Shown in pieces: positions 1 through 5,807 of a DNA stretch of 5,807 nt (the stretch's first letter is position 1; each line of letters opens with the position of its first letter). The notes beneath the pieces were generated by a model, which worked only from the letters and a program-made list of their open reading frames with translations, had not been told where the DNA came from and did not search any database. The stretch covers positions 1 through 5,807 of the forward strand of contig JAICTW010000208.1 of NCBI GenBank assembly GCA_025936195.1. Direction: 5' to 3'. Both the position numbers and the translations under genes were made by a program. Source of the DNA: Flavisolibacter sp. Its GTDB lineage: Bacteria; Bacteroidota; Bacteroidia; Chitinophagales; Chitinophagaceae.

Positions 1-27
1 CATATCTTAGTAGCTTAAGTTTTTATT

Positions 28-792
28 ATGTTCGTTCTGCTTAAAATCTTATTGTTCCTTTTTCGCCCGATGATATGGATCATCATTTTGTTGATCATTG
101 CATTGCTCACCAAAAATCCAGGAAGAAGAAAATCATTTTTCATCACTTCGTTCATCCTGCTTCTATTCTTCACAAACCCTTTTATCATACGCCAACTGAT
201 CGCCAATTATGAAATTCAGCCAGTGCAATTGTCTTCTGCCGCCCATTACAATGCTGGGATTTTATTAGGCGGAATGGTTTCGTACAAGCGTTACGATGAA
301 CAAGGTTATTTCAATCCTGCTGCCGACCGCTTTATACAAACGGCATTGCTGTATAAAACAGGGCACATCAACAACATCATTGTAGCAGCAGGCAATGGCT
401 ACATCACTAAAAACAATTTTCGTGAAGCAGACTTTATTAAACAACGATTAGTAGAATTGGGTATTCCTGCAGAAAACATTTTTACAGATACCAGTTCGAG
501 AAACACTTTAGAAAATGCCCGCTATTCAAAAAAGATCATTGATTCTTTTCAAATACAAGGGCCTTATTTACTGATCTCCTCTGCTATGCATTTGCCGCGT
601 GCACAACAGGTTTTTAAAAAAGCAGGGATCAATGCAGACCTGTATCCCTGTGATTTTATTTCCAAAAGGATCAGCAACAATTTTTTTGAGGATTATATTC
701 TGCCATCACCGTTGGCCTTATCACACTGGGATAGTTTTATAAAAGAAATCGCTGGCTCAGTAGCTTACAAATTAACAGGTAAAGGATCCTGA
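28..792 (+). CDS. YdcF/ElyC/SanA family (DUF218) membrane-anchored envelope protein
   Basis: A 254-residue protein with two N-terminal hydrophobic segments (about residues 4-27 and 36-52), followed by a soluble DUF218 domain (about 75-215). Family signatures visible are GILLGG (77-82), AGNG (121-124), the S-x-N-T-x-E-N-A pattern (157-164) and SSAMHLPRA (184-192), whose His and Arg are typical conserved residues. Two membrane spans followed by DUF218, and the total length, resemble E. coli ElyC more than the single-span SanA. In E. coli these proteins are linked to envelope and peptidoglycan integrity; the biochemical activity is not settled, so the role here is inferred by family only. The domain probably faces the periplasm. 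The start is ATG at 28: an in-frame TAA at 16-18 closes the frame upstream. Met15 (codon at 70) is an alternative start but would cut into the first span. No Shine-Dalgarno is evident. The gene converges with the next one, 7 bases between stops. Confidence 0.88.
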   Translation: MFVLLKILLFLFRPMIWIIILLIIALLTKNPGRRKSFFITSFILLLFFTNPFIIRQLIANYEIQPVQLSSAAHYNAGILLGGMVSYKRYDEQGYFNPAADRFIQTALLYKTGHINNIIVAAGNGYITKNNFREADFIKQRLVELGIPAENIFTDTSSRNTLENARYSKKIIDSFQIQGPYLLISSAMHLPRAQQVFKKAGINADLYPCDFISKRISNNFFEDYILPSPLALSHWDSFIKEIAGSVAYKLTGKGS

Positions 793-795
793 AAA

Positions 796-809
796 CAGTT
801 TAAAAACTG
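796..809 (-). terminator. Weak hairpin between convergent genes, possible terminator of the - strand gene
   Basis: An inverted repeat, CAGTTT (796-801) and AAACTG (804-809), covers the stop codon of the - strand gene and sits just after the + strand stop. Read on the - strand it forms a 5-base-pair stem with a 4-base loop and is followed by TTTT (795-792), as in a minimal intrinsic terminator. On the + strand no T run follows, so it would serve the leftward gene only. The stem is short and AT-rich, hence low confidence. Confidence 0.3.
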
Positions 810-1672
810 AACACCAGCTCTGTGGTAACAGAAAAAAAAGGAACAGAGCTTTGTGCTCCGGCACCACTGCTAACAAGATTAATAGGAATTTCCACCGCCG
901 GCGTTGCGATCCACTTTAGCTTACGGCCGCTTATCGTTAAAGGCAAATCAATTTCAGAACCCAGCAAAGTAAATTTTTTGCTTTCCTGTTCCACTAATTG
1001 TGTGGTGGTTGCCGATGTGGCGCCTCCATTATTTCCCTGCTTCTTTCTTTTACCGTTGGCTTTGCCTTTGCTGGCAAAGGATTTCAGATACGAATAATAA
1101 AAGCTCTGACTTCCTGCTGTAAAGGATGCGGAAGGCTCCATATCTATTGCAACCTTTTTATCCTCTTTGGTAAATACAATATCTTTCGAAAAGCCGCCGT
1201 ATAAAATAAAATCGTTGCCTTCGCCTGACATCGAATATTCCCAACCAATAAAAGGTGTAAGCAATTTTGTTTCCTTGTTCAGATAAAATTCAAGGGCAGC
1301 ATTTACCGGCGCAATGATTAAATTACTGCTGTCGCTGATGAAATTTTTAATTACTGAAAAACTTCCGTTCCAGTTTTCTTTTGAAAATTCATAACCTGGT
1401 TCAAGACTGATGCCATCGAAAGTTGTTGTGTGCTGTGATAAATTCAAATAGCCTTTTGCATTGAGAAAAAATCCTTTAGGAAAAACAAAGTTGACCTCGG
1501 GAATGAGTACAGGTAATTTTGAAGAATCTGTTCTGCCGGCATAGCTTTGATTGGTGTTGAATACTACACCCGCAGCCATTTTGGTTTTATTGTTGCCGGA
1601 AGAACTGTCGGTTTGTGCATGACCGCTGATGCAAAAAATCAGCACGGATAGAAGCAGAAAACTAATTTTCAT
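800..1672 (-). CDS. Secreted, probable outer-membrane beta-barrel protein of unrecognised family
   Basis: A 290-residue protein that I do not recognise as a named family. Residues 1-19 form a signal peptide: Lys2, a hydrophobic core, and a likely signal peptidase I cut after Gly-His-Ala19, before Gln20. Cys14 is not in a lipobox, so it is not an obvious lipoprotein. The mature part alternates short amphipathic, aromatic-rich strands with polar turns (for example around 59-79, 136-160, 235-263) and ends in a strand with terminal Phe (ELVFSF), which is the usual C-terminal signature of outer-membrane barrels. Residues about 201-234 are a Lys/Gly/Asn/Thr-rich low-complexity segment with no expected strand, probably a surface or periplasmic loop. 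Barrel topology is inference. The ATG at 1672 is supported by the signal peptide and by a promoter-like element ending 8 bases upstream. The gene lies 87 bases downstream of the glycyl-tRNA synthetase gene on the same strand, but probably has its own promoter. Confidence 0.72.
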   Translation of the reverse strand: MKISFLLLSVLIFCISGHAQTDSSSGNNKTKMAAGVVFNTNQSYAGRTDSSKLPVLIPEVNFVFPKGFFLNAKGYLNLSQHTTTFDGISLEPGYEFSKENWNGSFSVIKNFISDSSNLIIAPVNAALEFYLNKETKLLTPFIGWEYSMSGEGNDFILYGGFSKDIVFTKEDKKVAIDMEPSASFTAGSQSFYYSYLKSFASKGKANGKRKKQGNNGGATSATTTQLVEQESKKFTLLGSEIDLPLTISGRKLKWIATPAVEIPINLVSSGAGAQSSVPFFSVTTELVFSF

Positions 1673-1680
1673 AGGACTGC

Positions 1681-1710
1681 CAAAGTAAGCACGCCGGGCA
1701 AGTATTGCAA
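1681..1710 (-). promoter_or_regulatory. Bacteroidota-type promoter of the outer-membrane protein gene
   Basis: On the - strand, TTACTTTG (1688-1681) matches the Bacteroidota -7 consensus TAnnTTTG at all but one defined position. A TTG (1710-1708) lies 19 bases further upstream, at the usual -33 spacing. Only 8 bases separate the -7 box from the ATG at 1672, so the transcript would have almost no leader. The -33 TTG lies inside the inverted repeat at 1707-1737. Assignment is by consensus match only. Confidence 0.5.
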
Positions 1711-1737
1711 GCGGTTAACAAGCCATTAACCGCTTGC
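1707..1737 (-). terminator. Perfect 12-base inverted repeat; terminator-like hairpin after glyQS or operator
   Basis: Arms 1707-1718 (GCAAGCGGTTAA) and 1726-1737 (TTAACCGCTTGC) are perfectly complementary around a 7-base loop, half of the stem pairs being G-C. The hairpin starts 22 bases past the GlyRS stop codon, a normal distance for an intrinsic terminator. However, neither strand has a T run after the stem, so it is not canonical. The same bases also read as two tandem 11-base units, CAAGCGGTTAA (1708-1718) and CAAGCCATTAA (1719-1729), differing at two positions. Since the repeat covers the -33 region of the next gene, it might instead be a protein-binding operator. The structure is certain; the function is not. 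Confidence 0.5.
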
Positions 1738-1759
1738 TCAGGATAAACAATTACCTGAT

Positions 1760-3223
1760 TTATTTTATTGCAGCGGTGACAATCTCTCTTATGCGATCAA
1801 TGGAAATTCGCTCCTGTTCCATTGTATCTCTGTAACGGACGGTAACTGTGTTGTCTTCTTTTGTTTGATGATCTACGGTTACGCAGAAAGGCGTTCCAAT
1901 GGCATCCATTCTTCTGTAGCGTTTACCAATCGTATCCTTCTCTTCATAAAAACATCTGAAATGCTCTTTGCATTCATTCATGATGTTTCGTGCAATTTCA
2001 GGAAGACCGTCTTTCTTCACTAACGGAAGTATGGCTAATTTAATCGGAGCAAGCTTCGGAGGAAATTTGAGAACTACTCTACTGTCTTGTTTTTCGCCTG
2101 TACTCAAATCCTGTTCTTCGTATGCTTCACTCAACACCATCATCACCGTTCTGTCCACACCAATGGAAGTTTCAATTACGTAAGGAATATAATTGCCGTA
2201 AGGTTTGCCTGTTTCAGGATTGACATCATTGTCGAAATACTGCAATTTCTTTTTGCTGTACTCCTGGTGATTGCGCAAGTCGAAATCGGTACGTGAGTGA
2301 ATGCCTTCCACTTCTTTAAATCCGATCGGGAAATTGTATTCAATATCACAAGCTGCATCGGCGTAGTGGGCTAACTTGATGTGATCGTGAAAGCGGTATT
2401 TATCAGTAGGAATGCCAAGACTTAAATGCCATTTCATTCTTTCGCCCTTCCAGTATTCGTACCATTCCTTTTGAGTGCCGGGACGAATAAAGAATTGCAT
2501 TTCCATTTGCTCAAACTCACGCATTCTGAAAATGAATTGCCTTGCTACAATTTCATTACGGAATGCTTTTCCGATTTGTGCAATGCCGAAAGGAATCTTC
2601 ATCCTTCCTGTTTTTTGCACGTTCAAAAAGTTGACGAAAATTCCTTGTGCTGTTTCAGGACGCAAGTAAACAATATTCTCTTCTTCAGATGATACTGCGC
2701 CAAACTCTGTTGAGAACATCAAATTAAATTGACGAACATCTGTCCAATTTGCAGTTTTACTTATGGCACAAACAATTTTATTATTCTCAATTAATTTTTT
2801 TAATCCTGCAAAATCATCCTTACTCAATAAGTCATCCATTTCTTTCTGCAAAATATCGGCTTGTTCCGGATGCCCGGCTTCTTCTAATTCTGCAATTTTA
2901 GCTTCGATCAAATGATCAACACGATAACGCTTTTTACTGTCCTTGTTATCAATCATCGGATCGCTGAAATTATCCACGTGCCCGCTGGCCTTCCAAACAG
3001 TTGGATGCATGAAGATGGCCGCATCAATACCCACTATGTTTTCGTACATCTGCGTCATGCTTTTCCACCAATAATCCTTGACATTTTTTTTGAGTTCACT
3101 TCCCCATTGACCGTAATCATACACCGCTCCTAATCCATCATAAATTTCTGATGAAGGAAAAATAAATCCATACTCTTTGCAATGCGAAATAATTGCCTGA
3201 AACCGGTTACTGTCTGTTGCCAT
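1760..3223 (-). CDS. glyQS: Glycine--tRNA ligase, alpha2 (dimeric, class II) type
   Basis: Charges tRNA-Gly with glycine using ATP in the cytoplasm (EC 6.1.1.14). The 487-residue protein is the single-chain, homodimeric form found in eukaryotes, archaea and some bacteria, not the alpha2-beta2 GlyQ/GlyS enzyme; it is sometimes labelled glyS. Visible landmarks are the N-terminal SSEIYDGLGAVYDYG (24-38), WKASGH (77-82), RPETAQGIF (188-196), class II motif 2 with FRNEI (221-225) and FRMREFEQME (232-241), motif 3 with GVDRT (355-359), and a C-terminal anticodon-binding domain (about 393-487, starting PIKLAILPL). All expected blocks are present, so it should be functional. The insert at 90-160 has NKDSKKRYR where some homologues have a Cys pair. 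I place the start at 3223: the upstream in-frame ATG at 3253 would add ten residues (MGGQGYICAT) with no family resemblance, and its codons overlap the promoter -7 box. A terminator-like hairpin follows the stop. Confidence 0.97.
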   Translation of the reverse strand: MATDSNRFQAIISHCKEYGFIFPSSEIYDGLGAVYDYGQWGSELKKNVKDYWWKSMTQMYENIVGIDAAIFMHPTVWKASGHVDNFSDPMIDNKDSKKRYRVDHLIEAKIAELEEAGHPEQADILQKEMDDLLSKDDFAGLKKLIENNKIVCAISKTANWTDVRQFNLMFSTEFGAVSSEEENIVYLRPETAQGIFVNFLNVQKTGRMKIPFGIAQIGKAFRNEIVARQFIFRMREFEQMEMQFFIRPGTQKEWYEYWKGERMKWHLSLGIPTDKYRFHDHIKLAHYADAACDIEYNFPIGFKEVEGIHSRTDFDLRNHQEYSKKKLQYFDNDVNPETGKPYGNYIPYVIETSIGVDRTVMMVLSEAYEEQDLSTGEKQDSRVVLKFPPKLAPIKLAILPLVKKDGLPEIARNIMNECKEHFRCFYEEKDTIGKRYRRMDAIGTPFCVTVDHQTKEDNTVTVRYRDTMEQERISIDRIREIVTAAIK

Positions 3224-3230
3224 AGTGGCG

Positions 3231-3238
3231 CAAATATA
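3231..3238 (-). promoter_or_regulatory. -7 promoter box of glyQS (TATATTTG)
   Basis: On the - strand TATATTTG is a perfect match to the Bacteroidota -7 consensus TAnnTTTG. It ends 7 bases before the preferred ATG at 3223, so transcription should begin at or a few bases before the start codon (near-leaderless). No convincing -33 TTG is found at the usual distance, which lowers confidence. The box shows that glyQS can be transcribed independently of the receptor gene upstream and decides the start codon choice. Confidence 0.62.
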
Positions 3239-3333
3239 ACCCTGTCCTCCCATTAACGTGCGCCTGAAAAAGTTCTCACTTTAAAAAAATGAAAGCGCAA
3301 AACACATTGCTGCCTTGACTCTTAAAAGCTTTA

Positions 3334-5787
3334 TTAAAATCTGTAAGAGATGGTCCCTATAAATTGTGCAGGCGGAATAGGATTGATGCTGTAATTCTCA
3401 TGCACATAATAATTGAGTGTATTGGTAAGATTGGAAATTTTTACCATCACCGAAATTTTTTTGCAGGCATAACCCGCAGAAAAATCAAGGGTTGTAAATC
3501 CTTTTACAGGTATTAATCTTTCGCGGTAAGTAGCAGGATTTACTGAAGCAACTGAAGTGTTCCATCCTCCAAAACGGGCTCCGGTATAAACGATGGTAAC
3601 TCCTGCTTTCAATCCGTTCAACAGTCCTTTACGGAATAAATAAAAAGCAGTGGCATTGGCGGTGTGAATGGGATTATTCACCAGGCGTTCTCCCTGTTTA
3701 TAGCTTCCGATGGTGGTATCTGTTTTTGTATAACGCATATAGTTATAACTGTAACCTGCAGTAATGTCCAAACCTTTGATAGGATGACTTGCCAGATCAA
3801 TTTCAATTCCATCGCTTGTGGTTTGTCCGGTTAATTGTTTAATAGCGGAGTTGCTGTTGGGAGTTCCATCTTTCAGAAACGGTGCCGTTTGTGCAAGGTT
3901 ATTATTGATAATGCGGTAAGCTGTAATATTAGTTGATAACAAGCCATTGAAGAACTCATTCTTCACACCTAACTCGTATTGATCAACAATGGAAGGCTTC
4001 AACACATTGCCATTAATATCCTGGCCATTATTCACCACAAAGGAATTGGAATAGCTTGCAAACAAAGAAGTTGTTTTGAATGGCTTGTACACAATCCCAA
4101 AGCGTGGAGAAAGGGCTTTATCGTATCGGTTCTCCCCTGCTGTTTTTGCACCTGTCAATAAATTGGTGGAATCAATTCCTTTCGTTTCAACATAGGACCA
4201 TCTTAGTCCTGCCAATACATTAAATTTTTTAGAAAGCTTAACCAGGTCCTGCACATATATTCCAAAGCGGTTCACCGCAGCTTCTCTCCGGCGGATCATG
4301 GCGGCAACAGGAATATCTGTTCGTTGCACATATTTATCAGGATCTAAAATATTGATCTTGTCATAACTGCCAGCAGGTAAACCAGCGACTGAAGGAAAAC
4401 TAAAATCATGATTGACGGTCAGATCATGATCGCCATCTGCACCGGCAAGTAAATTATGTTCAACAGAAGCTGTTTTGAATTGACCATTCAAATTGCTTTG
4501 CACTGTGTAATAATTTTCATGATTTAAAATTTTGCCCAGAGGCCTTGTCCAGTCTCCATTGGCCAAAGCCTGTATCCTTTCCACTGCATAATAATCCCTC
4601 GCATAATATTGATAAGATGCAGTGGTGGTCAGCTTCCAGCTTTTACTGAATTGGTTTTTCAAAGTGACCGTGCTGGTGCTTTGCTTTGTTTTATTGTATT
4701 GCCAGAATGTGCCCATAAAACGGGAACGGGGGACATCAGGAATTTCAGTACCATCCAAAGAACCAATGCCAAAATCAGGAGTGAACCGGTGATACAAATA
4801 ATCTCCTTCTGCAATCAACTCTGTGTTTGAACCGAGTTTAAAAAGCAAAGAAGGATTTATATAATATCGTTTGGAATGAACCTGGTCACGAAAACTTCCT
4901 GCTGTTTCATAGGTACCGTTCAATCGGTAAGCTATGGAAGATGAAATGGGACCATACACATCGAATGAAGGTTTGTAAAGATCATAGCTTCCTGCCCGCA
5001 TTGACAGTTCACCGCCCCACTTAAATTTTGGTTGTTTGGTCACCATATTTAAAATGCCACCCGGCGCCACTTGTCCAAACAAAATGGCAGCACTTCCTTT
5101 CAACACCTCCACTCTTTCCAAAGAACTGATCTCGGGCATTACTCCCGAATTAATTCTTGCACCATTTTTAAAAAGATTACTGCTGCCAAATCCATAACCT
5201 CTTGCGCCAAAACTTTCCTGGACACTTCCCCGGGTGGTAGTAACATAAACACCATTTACATTTTTGATGATATCACTTAAGCGCTGTGCCTGTTGTTCAC
5301 GGATCAACCCTTGTCCCACAACCGTTATGCTTTGCGGCAGGTCCATTGGATTGATATCAATTTTTCCAATGGAAACAGGTTTGTTATTTAATCTTCTTCC
5401 CGTAGCTATCACAACTTCGGTCAATTGGTTTTCATCTTCGGTTAAAACAATGGAAATAGAAGAGGTGCTTTCATTTTTCACTTCCACTGTTTTTTGTTGA
5501 GGTTTTAATCCCACCATTGTTATCTTCAAAGTATATGTGTTGGCTTTCAAATTTTTAATGATGAAATTTCCCTGTTCATCAGTAATGGCTGTTCTGTTGT
5601 TTTCCATAATGTAAACAGTAACAAAAGCAGCGGGTTGTCCATCGGCAGTTTTGATCTGCCCTTCAATAATTCCTGAAGGAATTTCGATTGGAGTGTTTCT
5701 ATTATGATGAACAATAGTCAATTCGTTTTGTGCTACTACATCCAGGCTCAGGATCATTAATACGATCACAATAATTTTTTTCATCAT
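3334..5787 (-). CDS. TonB-dependent siderophore receptor (outer membrane)
   Basis: An 817-residue outer-membrane transporter that should import a ferric siderophore using TonB/ExbBD energy; the ligand cannot be read from sequence. Residues 1-19 are a signal peptide (KK, hydrophobic core, cut after Val-Val-Ala19). Residues about 41-118 form a carboxypeptidase-regulatory-like beta-sandwich (GQIKTADGQPAAFVTVYI, then TDEQGNF), usual in Bacteroidota receptors. A TonB-box-like LTEVVIATG follows (122-130), then the plug (about 145-255) with ARGYGF (195-200) and the signature ERVEVLKGSAAILFGQVAPGG (224-244). The barrel (about 257-817) carries siderophore-receptor-type blocks LSPRFGIVYKP (559-569), DQYELGVKNEFFNG (602-615) and SDGIEIDL (658-665), and ends in YRF. 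No N-terminal signalling (STN) domain is present, so no direct sigma/anti-sigma coupling is expected. It is complete, with tandem stops TAA-TAA. Met2 is an equally possible start. I saw no Fur box, but only 20 upstream bases are available. No other iron gene lies in the window. Confidence 0.95.
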   Translation of the reverse strand: MMKKIIVIVLMILSLDVVAQNELTIVHHNRNTPIEIPSGIIEGQIKTADGQPAAFVTVYIMENNRTAITDEQGNFIIKNLKANTYTLKITMVGLKPQQKTVEVKNESTSSISIVLTEDENQLTEVVIATGRRLNNKPVSIGKIDINPMDLPQSITVVGQGLIREQQAQRLSDIIKNVNGVYVTTTRGSVQESFGARGYGFGSSNLFKNGARINSGVMPEISSLERVEVLKGSAAILFGQVAPGGILNMVTKQPKFKWGGELSMRAGSYDLYKPSFDVYGPISSSIAYRLNGTYETAGSFRDQVHSKRYYINPSLLFKLGSNTELIAEGDYLYHRFTPDFGIGSLDGTEIPDVPRSRFMGTFWQYNKTKQSTSTVTLKNQFSKSWKLTTTASYQYYARDYYAVERIQALANGDWTRPLGKILNHENYYTVQSNLNGQFKTASVEHNLLAGADGDHDLTVNHDFSFPSVAGLPAGSYDKINILDPDKYVQRTDIPVAAMIRRREAAVNRFGIYVQDLVKLSKKFNVLAGLRWSYVETKGIDSTNLLTGAKTAGENRYDKALSPRFGIVYKPFKTTSLFASYSNSFVVNNGQDINGNVLKPSIVDQYELGVKNEFFNGLLSTNITAYRIINNNLAQTAPFLKDGTPNSNSAIKQLTGQTTSDGIEIDLASHPIKGLDITAGYSYNYMRYTKTDTTIGSYKQGERLVNNPIHTANATAFYLFRKGLLNGLKAGVTIVYTGARFGGWNTSVASVNPATYRERLIPVKGFTTLDFSAGYACKKISVMVKISNLTNTLNYYVHENYSINPIPPAQFIGTISYRF

Positions 5788-5807
5788 CAGGAATTTTGCG
5801 CAAAAAG

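Noticed and set aside
16..23. TAAGTTTT as a -7 promoter box for the DUF218 gene.
   Set aside because: It lacks the final G of TAnnTTTG and ends only 4 bases before the ATG, and no -33 element can be assessed at the window edge.
822..1204. Open frames on the + strand across 822-1204, opposite the outer-membrane protein gene.
   Set aside because: They are antisense to a gene with a clear signal peptide and C-terminal strand, and their translations show no domain or motif.
3267..3282. AAAGT / ACTTT stem with a GAGA tetraloop followed by TT on the - strand, as terminator of the receptor gene.
   Set aside because: Only five pairs, four of them... mostly A-T, with a two-base T tail; such elements are expected by chance in AT-rich spacers.
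3321..3339. Palindrome AAAGCTTT with flanking TTAA just after the receptor stop, as a terminator.
   Set aside because: It is centred with no loop, the flanks do not pair in register and no T run follows, so no stable RNA hairpin is expected.
1968..5500. Several short + strand open frames opposite glyQS and the siderophore receptor.
   Set aside because: They lie wholly antisense to two strongly recognisable conserved genes and their translations look like shadow frames.
800..5787. A single operon of receptor, glyQS and outer-membrane protein.
   Set aside because: The gaps of 110 and 87 bases each carry a promoter-like box next to the following start, and the functions are unrelated.
1..5807. 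An undescribed multi-gene system, mobile element, CRISPR array or RNA gene.
   Set aside because: All four genes are intact, three belong to well-known families, and the short spacers leave no room for such elements; no terminal repeats, transposase motifs or tRNA-like folds were seen.

Overview
The window looks like an ordinary chromosomal stretch from a member of the Bacteroidota, most likely a Chitinophagaceae-type or related environmental species. Three things point there. The base composition is AT-rich. The TonB-dependent receptor has the N-terminal carboxypeptidase-regulatory-like domain typical of this phylum. Two genes have a TAnnTTTG-type -7 promoter box just before the start codon and no clear Shine-Dalgarno sequence. 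The genus is inference; nothing in the sequence fixes it.

Layout from left to right: (1) 28-792 on the + strand encodes a two-transmembrane YdcF/ElyC/SanA (DUF218) envelope protein. (2) 800-1672 on the - strand encodes a secreted, probably outer-membrane beta-barrel protein of unrecognised family; it converges on gene 1 with only 7 bases between the stop codons. (3) 1760-3223 on the - strand encodes an alpha2-type glycyl-tRNA synthetase. (4) 3334-5787 on the - strand encodes a complete TonB-dependent siderophore receptor. Non-coding gaps are short: 7, 87 and 110 bases between genes, plus 27 and 20 bases at the edges. No gene-free stretch exceeds 300 bases.

The three - strand genes are co-directional, but promoter-like elements in the 87- and 110-base gaps suggest separate transcription units rather than one operon. 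Functionally this is a mixture: housekeeping translation (GlyRS), iron uptake (receptor) and cell-envelope proteins. I see no RNA genes, insertion sequences, CRISPR arrays, phage genes or defence modules. I found no evidence of an undescribed multi-gene system. The points most worth a second look are the near-leaderless promoter that relocates the GlyRS start, a perfect 12-base inverted repeat (also an 11-base tandem repeat) lying over the -33 region of the orphan outer-membrane gene, and that gene's unknown family.
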